64,000 bases of DNA, taken from assembly GCA_030427405.1 (NCBI GenBank), contig JAUHXK010000001.1, forward strand, positions 124,001 through 188,000. Direction: 5' to 3'. Positions within the stretch are counted from its first letter, which is position 1. Each line of letters starts with the position of its first letter. The notes beneath the pieces are model-generated. The model searched no databases. It had not been told where the DNA came from and saw only the letters and a program-made list of their open reading frames with translations. The translations under genes were made by a program, and so were the position numbers. This stretch comes from Alphaproteobacteria bacterium. Lineage in GTDB: Bacteria > Pseudomonadota > Alphaproteobacteria > Rhodobacterales > Rhodobacteraceae. Below, in pieces: positions 40,783 to 49,969 of the stretch.

Positions 40783-41829
40783 TTACCCTTTGCGCTGATA
40801 CACCCAAGCCCCGTCGGCGCGTCGCGTCCGGGTCACGGACCCAATGTGGTAAAGATGGTTTACATGTGCAACCGCTTCGACCAGCGCAAGACCATATTCA
40901 CCCTCGCGTATGGTGCGCTTGAACAAGGGTGCAAAGCACTCGGCAGCCGATTTCGGGGTGCCCAGATCGTCAAGCAGGCGGGCAAGCGCGCTGTGGTGAT
41001 TGTCGATCAACTGGCGCATCCGCGTCGGCAGACCGCCAAAGGGCAGCTTGTGACCGCCCAGGGCCAGGTGATCCGGTTTGGCCAGCGCCTCAAGCCGTTC
41101 GCAGGCATCCAGCCACTCGGCCACGGGGTCGGCCATCGGTTCGGTGACATAGACGCCCAGATTGGGGCTGATCGAGCTGAGAACCTGATCGCCGGTTATC
41201 ACAAGATTGTCGTCGCGGCTCCAGAATGTCGCGTGTTCCGGTGCATGGCCGTTGCCCATGTGAACGTCCCAGTCTCGGCCACCCATCCGGATGACGTCAC
41301 CCTGCTTGATCCGGGAAAAGCCCAGCGGCATCGGATAGACCATGTCGGCAAAGTTGAAGGGGCGCTCGGCCATCCGTTTGGCCAGAACATCGGACGCCAT
41401 GCCTGCGCTGCGGTAATACTCGATGGTTTCGCCGGGCCAGCTGTCCTGAACATCCAGGGTCAGCATGCGTGCAAACAGCCAGGCGGTCCGGCTCGCCACC
41501 AGCTCGGCGCCGTGTTCCGACTGAAACCATCCGGCATTTCCGACATGATCGGGGTGATGGTGGGTTACCACGATCCGGGTAACCGGCTTGCCCTTCAGCG
41601 GCCCATCCAACAGGGTCTGCCAGATCGCGCGGGTCTTTTTTGACGACAGCCCGGTATCGACGATCGTCCAGCCCTCACCGTCATCCAGCGCATAGACATT
41701 GACGTGATCCAGCGCCATCGGCAGCGGCAGGCGAAGCCATAGGACACCCTCGGCAACCTCGACCGCGCAACCGACCTCGGGTGGGTCGGACCATGGATGC
41801 CGGATCGCCGGGGACGTCATGCCATCCAT
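40783..41829 (-). CDS. MBL-fold metallo-hydrolase
   Basis: 348 residues, zinc-dependent hydrolase of the metallo-beta-lactamase superfamily. Metal ligands are clear: HHHPDHVG (HxHxDH) near residue 90, His in GNGHAPEH, and Asp in VITGDQVL. The C-terminal 60 residues are helical (substrate lid). The overlap of start and acyl-CoA-dehydrogenase stop (TGATG) suggests a thioesterase-like role in acyl-CoA metabolism, but glyoxalase or lactonase activities are also possible. Start ATG at 41829; an internal ATG three codons later is an alternative. Confidence 0.92.
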   Translation of the reverse strand: MDGMTSPAIRHPWSDPPEVGCAVEVAEGVLWLRLPLPMALDHVNVYALDDGEGWTIVDTGLSSKKTRAIWQTLLDGPLKGKPVTRIVVTHHHPDHVGNAGWFQSEHGAELVASRTAWLFARMLTLDVQDSWPGETIEYYRSAGMASDVLAKRMAERPFNFADMVYPMPLGFSRIKQGDVIRMGGRDWDVHMGNGHAPEHATFWSRDDNLVITGDQVLSSISPNLGVYVTEPMADPVAEWLDACERLEALAKPDHLALGGHKLPFGGLPTRMRQLIDNHHSALARLLDDLGTPKSAAECFAPLFKRTIREGEYGLALVEAVAHVNHLYHIGSVTRTRRADGAWVYQRKG

Positions 41830-43532
41830 CAGGACGCCAGCTCGTCAATGCCAAGGGCGAACAGATCATGCGCGCCCGCCTGGGCCCGCGCCAGAAGGCC
41901 CGCATGCTCGGGCAGCAGCGCGTTGATATAGTACCGGGCCAGCTTGGCGCGCGGACCGGCCGGATCGGCCAAAGCCGCCGTCAGGTGGTAATGCCCCCCC
42001 AGAACCCGCGCAAAGGCCCCCAGATAAGAGGTAGCACCGGCAAAACGGTCGGCCATGTCGTCCTGTGCCACAAGCCATTCGGTCACTTCCCGCAGGGTTT
42101 CGGTGGCTTCCCATACGGGCCCTGCCAGTTCGGGCATGGTCGCACGCGCACGTTCGGCATGATCTTCGATCTCGTCCAGCAGACGCGAGGCGGCCTCGCC
42201 ACCGTCCATCATCTTGCGCCCCACAAGGTCCATGGCCTGGATGCCGTTCGTTCCTTCGTAAATCGCGGTGACGCGGACATCGCGGTAATATTGCGCCGCG
42301 CCGGTTTCCTCGACATAGCCCATTCCGCCATGCACCTGCACCCCGGTTTCGGCAACGCGCATGCCGGTTTGCGTGCCGAACGCCTTGCCGATTGGCGTCA
42401 GCAGCGCCGCACGCGCCGACCATTCCGCATCGCCGGTGGCCTGCGCCATGTCAATTGCCTGGGCGTTGGCCAGCATGATCGCACGGGCCGCGAAAATGTC
42501 GGCGCGCATCTCCAGCAGCATCCGGCGCACATCCGCGTGGTCGATGATCGTCCCGGATTGTGTCTTGCCTTGCTTGCGCTCTAGCGCGTAGGCCAGGGCG
42601 TGCTGATAGGCCCCCTCGGCCGTACCAACGCCTTGCCCGCCGACACCCAGTCGCGCATTGTTCATCATCGTGAACATGGCCGCCATCCCGCCATGCTCTT
42701 TCCCCACAAGCCAGCCCGTTGCGCCGTCATACTGCATCACACAGGTCGGCGAGCCATGAAGGCCCATCTTGTGTTCCAGGGATACGACCTTCAGGTCATT
42801 GGCCACGCCTGGCTTGCCGTTTTCATCGGGGATGAACTTGGGAACCAGGAACAGCGATATCCCCTTGGTACCCGGCACGCCATCCGGCAGACGGGCCAGT
42901 ACCAGGTGGCAGATGTTTTCGCAGAAATCGTTGTCGCCCCACGAGATAAAGATCTTTTGCCCGGTCACCGCATAGGTTCCGTCGCCGTTTGGCACGGCCT
43001 TGGATGTCAGCGCACCAACATCGGACCCGGCCTGCGCCTCGGTCAGGTTCATCGTGCCCGACCATTCGCCCGACATCAGCTTGGGCAGGTACAGCTCTTT
43101 CAATGCGTCGCTGGCATGATGCTCCAGGGCTTCGACCTGACCCTGGCTCATGAGGGGGGCAAGCTGCAGCGACAGGCACGCCGCGCTCATCATCTCGTTC
43201 ACCGCGGTGGTGACGGTCATGGGCAACCCCATGCCCCCGTATTCGGGGTTTCCGCTCATCCCGATCCATCCGCCTTCGGCAATCGCCTTCCACCCTTCGG
43301 CATATCCGGGCGACGTGCGCAGCACACCGTTTTCAAGGCGCGCGGGCTGCAGGTCGCCGGGGCGCTGCAACGGGGCCATGACCTCTTCGCACATTTTTCC
43401 GGCTTCGGTCAGGATCGCGCTGACCACATCCGGGCTGGCCTCCGAGAAACGCTCGGTGGCGGCTACATCCTTGAACCCGATCACGTTGTTCAGCAGAAAT
43501 TCGTAATCGGAAAGTGGGGCGCGAAATGGCAT
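41829..43532 (-). CDS. Acyl-CoA dehydrogenase (long form)
   Basis: 567 residues, longer than typical acyl-CoA dehydrogenases because of a C-terminal extension of the type found in FadE/DmdC-like enzymes. Core motifs: YAEGWKAIAEGGWIGMSGN in the N-terminal helical domain, MNLTEAQAGSDVGAL (FAD-binding), and YEGTNGIQAMDLVGRK carrying the catalytic glutamate. It introduces a C2-C3 double bond into acyl-CoA, passing electrons to ETF and ETF-QO. Substrate is uncertain: fatty acyl-CoA or methylmercaptopropionyl-CoA. ATG at 43532 gives MPFRAPLSDYEFL. Confidence 0.94.
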   Translation of the reverse strand: MPFRAPLSDYEFLLNNVIGFKDVAATERFSEASPDVVSAILTEAGKMCEEVMAPLQRPGDLQPARLENGVLRTSPGYAEGWKAIAEGGWIGMSGNPEYGGMGLPMTVTTAVNEMMSAACLSLQLAPLMSQGQVEALEHHASDALKELYLPKLMSGEWSGTMNLTEAQAGSDVGALTSKAVPNGDGTYAVTGQKIFISWGDNDFCENICHLVLARLPDGVPGTKGISLFLVPKFIPDENGKPGVANDLKVVSLEHKMGLHGSPTCVMQYDGATGWLVGKEHGGMAAMFTMMNNARLGVGGQGVGTAEGAYQHALAYALERKQGKTQSGTIIDHADVRRMLLEMRADIFAARAIMLANAQAIDMAQATGDAEWSARAALLTPIGKAFGTQTGMRVAETGVQVHGGMGYVEETGAAQYYRDVRVTAIYEGTNGIQAMDLVGRKMMDGGEAASRLLDEIEDHAERARATMPELAGPVWEATETLREVTEWLVAQDDMADRFAGATSYLGAFARVLGGHYHLTAALADPAGPRAKLARYYINALLPEHAGLLARAQAGAHDLFALGIDELAS

Positions 43533-43665
43533 GATATCCCTCGGCTGACTGTCGAATTGGATGCGTGGGCTTGGAATCCGTATCCCGCGCCTGTATTCAT
43601 CTGGGCTCGCACGATTACCTACCCGTCCCCATGTTGCAATCAACCAAAACGCGGCGTCACCAACC

Positions 43666-44616
43666 ATGATCCCATACCGCACCCAGAATTTGCCAGCCAC
43701 GCCAACAGGTATCGCGCAGGCTGCTGATCTTTTGCGGCAGGGGTTGCTGGTCGCGTTCCCCACCGAAACCGTCTATGGCCTGGGCGGGGATGCCCGCAAC
43801 GGGCAGGCGGTCGCCGCGATCTATGCGGCCAAGGGACGGCCCAGCTTTAACCCGCTGATCGCGCATGTCGCCTCGGCCGAGGCGGCACAACGTTTTGTCG
43901 AATGGACGGACGAGGCCGAGCGCCTGGCCCGCGCGTTCTGGCCCGGCCCCTTGTCATTGGTCCTGCCACTGCGGGCCGGCCACGGTGTGTCTTCGCTTGT
44001 GACGGCAGGGCTAGATACGCTGGCGGTGCGGGTTCCGGCCCATCCGGCCGCGCGGGCATTGCTTGAGGCGGTTGATGGCCCGGTTGCGGCTCCGTCCGCC
44101 AATCCGTCGGGGCGCATCAGCCCCACCACCGCCGACCATGTCCGCGCCGGTCTGGACGGGCGGATATCGGCCATCCTGGATGACGGGCCCTGCGGTGTCG
44201 GGCTGGAATCCACAATCGTCGGGCTTACGGGCCAACCGGCGCTGCTGCGCCCCGGAGGGGTTGCCCTGGACCGGATCGAGGCCGTTCTGGGCAAAAAGCT
44301 GCACCACCACAGTGCTGGAGATCCCTTGACCGCACCGGGGCAGTTGCAATCCCACTATGCCCCAGACGCCCCGCTGCGCCTGAACGCCGCCGCGCCCGAA
44401 GGCGACGAGATCCTGTTGGGCTTTGGTCCGGTCGAATGCGACATGAACCTGTCGCGGGACGGAAACCTGTCTGAGGCTGCCGCGAACCTGTTTGCCTGCC
44501 TGCACCGGCTGGACCAGACCGCCCGCCCGATTGCGGTCAGCCCGATTCCCGATCACGGGCTGGGCGCTGCGATCAACGACCGCCTGCGCCGCGCAGCCGC
44601 GCCGCGCGATACCTAG
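43666..44616 (+). CDS. Threonylcarbamoyl-AMP synthase (Sua5/TsaC)
   Basis: 316 residues, two-domain Sua5 form. Makes threonylcarbamoyl-AMP for t6A37 modification of ANN-decoding tRNAs. The N-terminal YrdC domain has FPTETVYGLGGDA, KGRPSFNPLI, and the nucleotide-binding VAAPSANPSGRISPT; a linker GQLQSHYAPDAPLR leads into a smaller C-terminal Sua5 domain. ATG at 43666 is chosen because MIPYRTQ matches the family; upstream codons are non-conserved. It diverges from the acyl-CoA dehydrogenase, and converges with yqgE with only 8 bases between. Confidence 0.95.
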   Translation: MIPYRTQNLPATPTGIAQAADLLRQGLLVAFPTETVYGLGGDARNGQAVAAIYAAKGRPSFNPLIAHVASAEAAQRFVEWTDEAERLARAFWPGPLSLVLPLRAGHGVSSLVTAGLDTLAVRVPAHPAARALLEAVDGPVAAPSANPSGRISPTTADHVRAGLDGRISAILDDGPCGVGLESTIVGLTGQPALLRPGGVALDRIEAVLGKKLHHHSAGDPLTAPGQLQSHYAPDAPLRLNAAAPEGDEILLGFGPVECDMNLSRDGNLSEAAANLFACLHRLDQTARPIAVSPIPDHGLGAAINDRLRRAAAPRDT

Positions 44617-44624
44617 TTACGCAG

Positions 44625-45179
44625 TCACGCGCGCCCTGCATCCGCCGATAATGTCAGCGGATCGACCCCAAGCGTGGCAAGCGCGGCTTCCCACTTTTCG
44701 TCGTCGGGCACATCAAAAACCAGCTTGGGCGATGCGTCGGTCGTCAGCCATCCGTTCATTGATATCTCGTCCTCAAGCTGTCCGGGGCCCCAGCCTGCAT
44801 AGCCAAGCATCAGCATCGAATTCAGCGGCCCCCGCCCGGCCGCTATGTCTTCTAGAACATCCAGCGTCGCCGTCATGCTGAACCCGTCATTGATCTGCAA
44901 CGAGTGCAAATTGGCCTCGTAATCCGAGCTGTGCAGGACAAACCCACGCGACATCTCGACCGGCCCGCCGAAATGAACCAGCCGCTCTCCGACTACGGGA
45001 ATGCGGCACGCAATGTTAAGCTGGCCGAGCAAGACCTTGACGCGCAGATCGGACGGTTTGTTGACGATCAGGCCCATCGCGCCGTCATCTCCGTGGCTGC
45101 ACATGTAAACCACCGAATGGTCAAAGCGCGGATCGCCCATGCCGGGCATCGCGATCAGAAGTTTTCCGGTCAGGTTCAT
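44625..45179 (-). CDS. YqgE/AlgH-family protein
   Basis: 184 residues. Family hallmarks: GKLLIAMPGMGDPRFDHSVVYMCSH, GAMGLIVNKP, and the segment MLGYAGWGPGQLEDEI near the C-terminus. Originally noted as AlgH/YqgE in alginate and other pathways, but biochemical role is unclear. No signal peptide or membrane helix. ATG at 45179 gives MNLTGKLLIAM, and it is divergent from the DsbD-alpha-like gene. Confidence 0.92.
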   Translation of the reverse strand: MNLTGKLLIAMPGMGDPRFDHSVVYMCSHGDDGAMGLIVNKPSDLRVKVLLGQLNIACRIPVVGERLVHFGGPVEMSRGFVLHSSDYEANLHSLQINDGFSMTATLDVLEDIAAGRGPLNSMLMLGYAGWGPGQLEDEISMNGWLTTDASPKLVFDVPDDEKWEAALATLGVDPLTLSADAGRA

Positions 45180-45323
45180 GTGCCTAAACCTCTTGCGTGG
45201 GCCGTTCAACAATGGCCCCGCCGACCCGCCCTTGGCAAGGGATCAGCGTCGATTTCCGCAGATTTCAGCGTGGTGAACCGAACGTGACTTGGCATTCGGG
45301 GTCGCAGGGCGCATTTATAGGTC

Positions 45324-46136
45324 ATGAACAACCGTTGGAAACACATCGCCGCAACCCTTGCGACGCAGCTGTGCCTTGCCGGTCCAGGCGTCGCGCAGGG
45401 GGTCGAGGGGCTTGTGCAACTGGATGTCCTGGATGGCGGAAAATCCGACAGCGGGACCTATCTTGGGGCCATTCGCCTGAACCTTGCGGATGGCTGGAAA
45501 ACCTATTGGCGCGCGCCCGGCGATGCGGGCATTCCACCGCAATTCGACTGGAGCGGTTCGGGCAATGTCGGTGAGGTTTCGATTACCTGGCCTGCGCCGC
45601 ATGTATTCGACCAAAACGGCCTGCGGTCCATCGGCTATGCGGATCAACTTGTGTTGCCCATCGAGATTTCACCGCGAAACCCGACCAAACCCGTACATTT
45701 GCGCGGCGAGGTTGATCTGGGCGTCTGCAAGGATGTCTGCGTGCCCGGAAAACTGACATTCGATCACACCCTGAACGCGGATGCCGGGCGTCATCCCGCA
45801 ATCGCGGCGGCACTTGCCCAGCGTCCGTTTTCGGCGCGCGAAGCAGGCGTTGCTTCGGCCACATGCCACCTATCCCCGACCGCCGACGGCATGCAGATCG
45901 AAGCGCGGATCGTCATGCCCCCGGCCGGCGGCGAGGAATTGGCCGTCATCGAGCCCGGCAATCCGGGCCTGTGGGCGTCGCAACCCGAAACCCGCAGAAA
46001 CGGCGACACGCTGATCGCGCGATCCGAGGTCATCAGCTCTGCGGGGGGAGCATTTGCGCTGGATCGCTCTGACGTCAGGATCACGGTCCTCGGGGCTCGG
46101 CACGCGGTGGACATTCACGGGTGCACTGCGGGTTGA
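45324..46136 (+). CDS. DsbD-alpha-like periplasmic thiol protein
   Basis: 270 residues, signal peptide (ending in PGVAQG) then a domain resembling the N-terminal alpha domain of DsbD. The key pattern is GVCKDVCVPG (C-x3-C, about residue 136), the reducing disulfide; a third Cys in ATCHLSP and one near the C-terminus (IHGCTAG) are also present. WKTYWRAPGDAGIPPQFDWSGS is the characteristic front part. It lacks the membrane domain and the C-terminal thioredoxin domain, so it probably works with a separate ScsB/CcdA-type partner elsewhere. The Nudix gene follows closely. Confidence 0.88.
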   Translation: MNNRWKHIAATLATQLCLAGPGVAQGVEGLVQLDVLDGGKSDSGTYLGAIRLNLADGWKTYWRAPGDAGIPPQFDWSGSGNVGEVSITWPAPHVFDQNGLRSIGYADQLVLPIEISPRNPTKPVHLRGEVDLGVCKDVCVPGKLTFDHTLNADAGRHPAIAAALAQRPFSAREAGVASATCHLSPTADGMQIEARIVMPPAGGEELAVIEPGNPGLWASQPETRRNGDTLIARSEVISSAGGAFALDRSDVRITVLGARHAVDIHGCTAG

Positions 46137-46140
46137 ACCG

Positions 46141-46596
46141 GTGAAGCGTTCCCCGAAAATCGGTGCTTTGGCGGTGGTTCTGCACCGCGCGCAAGTTCTG
46201 CTGGTGCAGCGCAGCAAGCAGCCCGACAAGGGGCTGTGGGGGTTTCCCGGCGGTCATGTGGAATGGGGCGAAACGGTGCTTGAAGCCGCAGCGCGGGAGT
46301 TGCAGGAAGAAACCGGCATTCGGGCGCAGCCGCTGCATTACCTTGGCAATCTGGACCTGTTGCTCCGGGACCAAAGCGGCGAGGTCAGCGCCCATTACCT
46401 GCTGGTTGGTGTCGCGTGCCGTTACCTGTCCGGCGTCCCCGTCGCGGGTGACGATGCGCAGGCTGCGCAATGGTTTGCCGTTGATCGTATCCTTCACGGC
46501 GACCTGCCGATGAGCGCCCAGGTTCCCGATCTCTTGGAACAGGCCCTGCGTGCAGAAGGCGGTCAGGCCCTGGCGCGCCCGGAAAGCCGCGCATAA
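46141..46596 (+). CDS. Nudix hydrolase
   Basis: 151 residues, hydrolyses nucleoside-diphosphate-linked compounds. The Nudix box, starting with GGHVEWGETVLEAA and continuing ARELQEETGI, is complete (GX5EX7REUXEEXGU). The start is GTG at 46141, four bases after the upstream stop. The 3' end overlaps the convergent RND gene by 34 bases. Substrate is not deducible; MutT-like proteins cleave 8-oxo-dGTP, ADP-ribose or related molecules. Confidence 0.92.
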   Translation: MKRSPKIGALAVVLHRAQVLLVQRSKQPDKGLWGFPGGHVEWGETVLEAAARELQEETGIRAQPLHYLGNLDLLLRDQSGEVSAHYLLVGVACRYLSGVPVAGDDAQAAQWFAVDRILHGDLPMSAQVPDLLEQALRAEGGQALARPESRA

Positions 46597-49500
46597 AGCA
46601 GGCTGGACACTCCGACCGAAACCGCAACAATCACCACTGCCCCCATGGCGAACACGCCCAGCCCCATGCGCAAGGCCGACAGGCCATCCGCACCGGGATA
46701 CAGCCCCGCCAGAACCGATATCGGCGTGCCGGTGACAAATGGCCAGACCATCGTCGTCACCAACCAGGCCAAAAGAAGCAAGCCCGTTGCCCCGACCGCG
46801 GCCTGAACCACACGGTCGGGCGCGCGCATGGCACGCCGCATCGCAGTCATCGGGCGCGACAGGTCATGCAGGATTGCCAGCAATGCTGGCACCAAGAGCA
46901 GGACCAGGACCATCCCGAAACCCAAACCGTAGACCAGCGTGATCACTGTGGGTTGCAGAAACTGGGCCTGTTGCGACCCTTCGTACAACAGCGGCGTCAG
47001 CCCCAGCACCGTGGTCAGGGTGGTCAGCATGACCGGCCGCAACCTGTCGGCTGTTCCTTCTACGATCGACGGCACCAGGCCACGTTCCTGCTGGTACCCG
47101 TCAATCGTCGTCACCAACACGATCGAGTCATTGATGATAATGCCCGTCATGCCCAAAAGGCCGACGACCGAGAACATGCTTAACGGCACGTCCCACAGGT
47201 AATGGCCCCAGATGGCGCCCACCAACCCGAACGGGATGATCGCCATGACAACCATCGGCCGCAACCAGCTGGCAAAAACCCAGGCCAATACCAGGTAAAT
47301 TCCGGTCAGGCACAGGATCAGACCGGCGCGCGATTCCGACAGAAACTCGTCCTCTTGCTCGCTCAGCCCGGCTAGGCGGAATTCGATCTGCCGTTCGATG
47401 GCGATGTCGGGCAGGATCTCTTCGCGCAAGGCGCGACCGATCTCGGCGGCACGCGCGGGGTCATCTTCGGATATGTCCCCGTTTACCGAAATGACCCTAA
47501 CCCCGTTTTCACGCCGCACGGTGGAGAACCCCGACTTGCGCTCGACCGAAACAATATCGGCCAAGGGTACGAAAATCCCGTCGGGGGTCCGCATGAGCGT
47601 CCGTTCCAGAAAATCCGCCGTCAATTCGGATTCAGGCAATTCGACCCTGATTTCGACACTGCGCGGCCCGTCGGGGAAGGTCGCCGCCTCGATCCCGTTC
47701 AGCCGGTTCCGCAAGACGTTGCCCAAAGATTCGATGGTGAAGCCCAGCGCCTGGCCCTGGGCCGTCAGATCAAGGATGTATTCTTCCTTGTCATAGGCCA
47801 GGTTGTCCTCAAGCGCCGAAACCTCGGGGTATTTGGACAGGGCGGTTCGCAGGTCTTCGGACGCGGCCTTCAGTTCGTTCACATCCGCGCCGAACAGCTG
47901 AACATCAATTGCATCCCCACCGGGCCCCGAGCGCCAGCCCCGGAAACTGAGAACCTCGACCTTGGGATGGCGCGGGACGAAATCCTGCAACTCTCCGACG
48001 AATTCGAAACTGGAATAGGGGCGCAGGTCGGCGTCGATCAACTCGATCGAGATGCTGCCCAGCAAGTCGTCATCCTTGCCTTCGGCCGCCGACAATCCGC
48101 GCCCGGCAGAGCCGCCAACCTCGGCCAGGACATAGTCGATTGGGTTTCGGCCGTGGCGCTCTTCGTAGATCGCGCCAAGGTTCCGAGCTGCGTCCTGAAG
48201 AATATGCATCATCTCAAGCGTATCGGCGCGGGTGGCGCCTTCGGCCATGATGAAATTGCCGGTCACCGATCCCCGTTCGGGCGCATTGAAGAACCGCCAG
48301 TTCACATCTCCGCGAATGAACAGCGCAATCTGGCTGGCCAGGATGACGACCATGAAGGCAACCACCACGTAGCGCGCCCAGACGACCCAAGCCACGAGCG
48401 GGCGGAAAAGATGGTCGCGCACCCACCGGAAGCCGCGATTGACGACCCGGTTCGGCAGGTCGTACCAATGCTCTTTTGCCGAATGCTTGATGGCATGGGC
48501 CATGTGGTTCGGCAGGATCAGGAAACACTCGATAAGCGATGCGATCAGGACTGCAATGACCGTAAAGGGAATGTCGCGGATCAACTCACCGAACCGCCCA
48601 TCGACCAGGGTCAGGCCAAAAAAGGCAATCACCGTCGTGATGGTGGCGGCAAAAACCGGCATGGCCATGCGCCGGGCGGCGCGTTCCGCGGCGACCACGG
48701 GCGCCTCGCCCAGGCGACGGGCGCGGAAATCGGCATGCTCGCCCACGACAATGGCGTCATCCACGACGATACCAAGCGTTATGATAAGCCCGAATAACGA
48801 GATCATGTTGATCGACAGCCCGCCGACATACATGAAAGCCACGGCCGCCGACATCGCCACCGGAATACCCGCAGCCACCCAAAAGGCGATGCGGGCATTG
48901 AGAAACAGAAACAACAGGCAAACGACCAGCCCAAGCCCGACCAACCCATTGTCGACCAGGATATTCAGGCGATCGGTGATGGCCTGAGCCCGCGTGCGGA
49001 TCAGATCGATTGTTATCCCCTCGGGCAGGCTGGCCTGCATGTCGGCAACCACGTCTTCGACCGTGTGCTGGATGTCGATCGCGTCCCCCTGGTTGGAACG
49101 GTCGACCCGCACCGACATGGCCGGGTTGTCCCCCACGAAATAGCTCCGGTTGCGGGTTACACCTTCGACTGTGATCCGCGCCACGTCACCAACCACCAGC
49201 TTGGATCCGTCCGCGAAGTTGCGCAGCGTGATGCGCTCGATCTCTTCGGGGGTGCGCTTTTCGACACCTGTCCTGATCCGGGCATTGGCGCCTGAAACAT
49301 CCCCAGCCGGGTTCGCGGTGACCTCGGCCGCGATGGCCGAGGCGACTTCGGCCAGGGTGATGTCATTGGCAATCAACTGGGCCGTCGGAACCTCGACCGA
49401 AATACGAGGCGCGGCCAATCCGCGGATCGTGGTTCGGGTGACACCTGCGGCAAACAGGCGGTTGATCAGCTCGTCGGTAAAATTCGCCAGCTGGCCGGGC

Positions 49501-49964
49501 GCGATCGGGCCGGTTATCACGACATCCGTAACCCTGTCGCGCCAGGCGGAGCGCTGGATCACCGGTTCTTCGGCGTCATCTGGCAGGTTGGACACCCCGT
49601 CAACGGCGGTCTTTACCTCTTCGACGGCGCGCGACATGTCCCAGTTCGGCTCGAACTCCAGCTCGATGCGCGCATATCCCTCGCGCGAGATTGCCTCGGT
49701 GCTTGCGACCCCCTCGACCGCCAGCAGCGCCGGTTCAAGAACCTGAACGATGCCATTGTCCACATCCTCGGGACCCGCCCCGTCCCATTCAACCGCGACA
49801 TTGACCTGTTCCAGCACCACGTCGGGAAAGAACTGCGCCCGCATATTGGGCACTGCGGCAAATCCAAGCACCAGCATCACCAGCAACAGCAGGTTGGCAA
49901 CTGTCCGGTGCCGGGTGAAATAACTGAGAAGACCGCTTGCCGCGTCTGGGATCTCGCGCATCAT
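46563..49964 (-). CDS. RND-family efflux permease (AcrB-like)
   Basis: 1133 residues, a typical inner-membrane resistance-nodulation-division pump of the HAE1 type: N-terminal helix at TVANLLLLVMLVLGFAAVPNM, large periplasmic loops in each half, and twelve membrane helices in total. The proton-relay region contains GLIITLGIVVDDAIVVGEHAD with consecutive Asp residues. It exports hydrophobic compounds using the proton gradient, together with the adaptor encoded 5 bases upstream; an outer membrane factor is not in the window. The start ATG pair at 49964 follows CCGGGGGATAAG. Confidence 0.95.
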   Translation of the reverse strand: MMREIPDAASGLLSYFTRHRTVANLLLLVMLVLGFAAVPNMRAQFFPDVVLEQVNVAVEWDGAGPEDVDNGIVQVLEPALLAVEGVASTEAISREGYARIELEFEPNWDMSRAVEEVKTAVDGVSNLPDDAEEPVIQRSAWRDRVTDVVITGPIAPGQLANFTDELINRLFAAGVTRTTIRGLAAPRISVEVPTAQLIANDITLAEVASAIAAEVTANPAGDVSGANARIRTGVEKRTPEEIERITLRNFADGSKLVVGDVARITVEGVTRNRSYFVGDNPAMSVRVDRSNQGDAIDIQHTVEDVVADMQASLPEGITIDLIRTRAQAITDRLNILVDNGLVGLGLVVCLLFLFLNARIAFWVAAGIPVAMSAAVAFMYVGGLSINMISLFGLIITLGIVVDDAIVVGEHADFRARRLGEAPVVAAERAARRMAMPVFAATITTVIAFFGLTLVDGRFGELIRDIPFTVIAVLIASLIECFLILPNHMAHAIKHSAKEHWYDLPNRVVNRGFRWVRDHLFRPLVAWVVWARYVVVAFMVVILASQIALFIRGDVNWRFFNAPERGSVTGNFIMAEGATRADTLEMMHILQDAARNLGAIYEERHGRNPIDYVLAEVGGSAGRGLSAAEGKDDDLLGSISIELIDADLRPYSSFEFVGELQDFVPRHPKVEVLSFRGWRSGPGGDAIDVQLFGADVNELKAASEDLRTALSKYPEVSALEDNLAYDKEEYILDLTAQGQALGFTIESLGNVLRNRLNGIEAATFPDGPRSVEIRVELPESELTADFLERTLMRTPDGIFVPLADIVSVERKSGFSTVRRENGVRVISVNGDISEDDPARAAEIGRALREEILPDIAIERQIEFRLAGLSEQEDEFLSESRAGLILCLTGIYLVLAWVFASWLRPMVVMAIIPFGLVGAIWGHYLWDVPLSMFSVVGLLGMTGIIINDSIVLVTTIDGYQQERGLVPSIVEGTADRLRPVMLTTLTTVLGLTPLLYEGSQQAQFLQPTVITLVYGLGFGMVLVLLLVPALLAILHDLSRPMTAMRRAMRAPDRVVQAAVGATGLLLLAWLVTTMVWPFVTGTPISVLAGLYPGADGLSALRMGLGVFAMGAVVIVAVSVGVSSLLYARLSGRARA

Positions 49965-49969
49965 GGGGC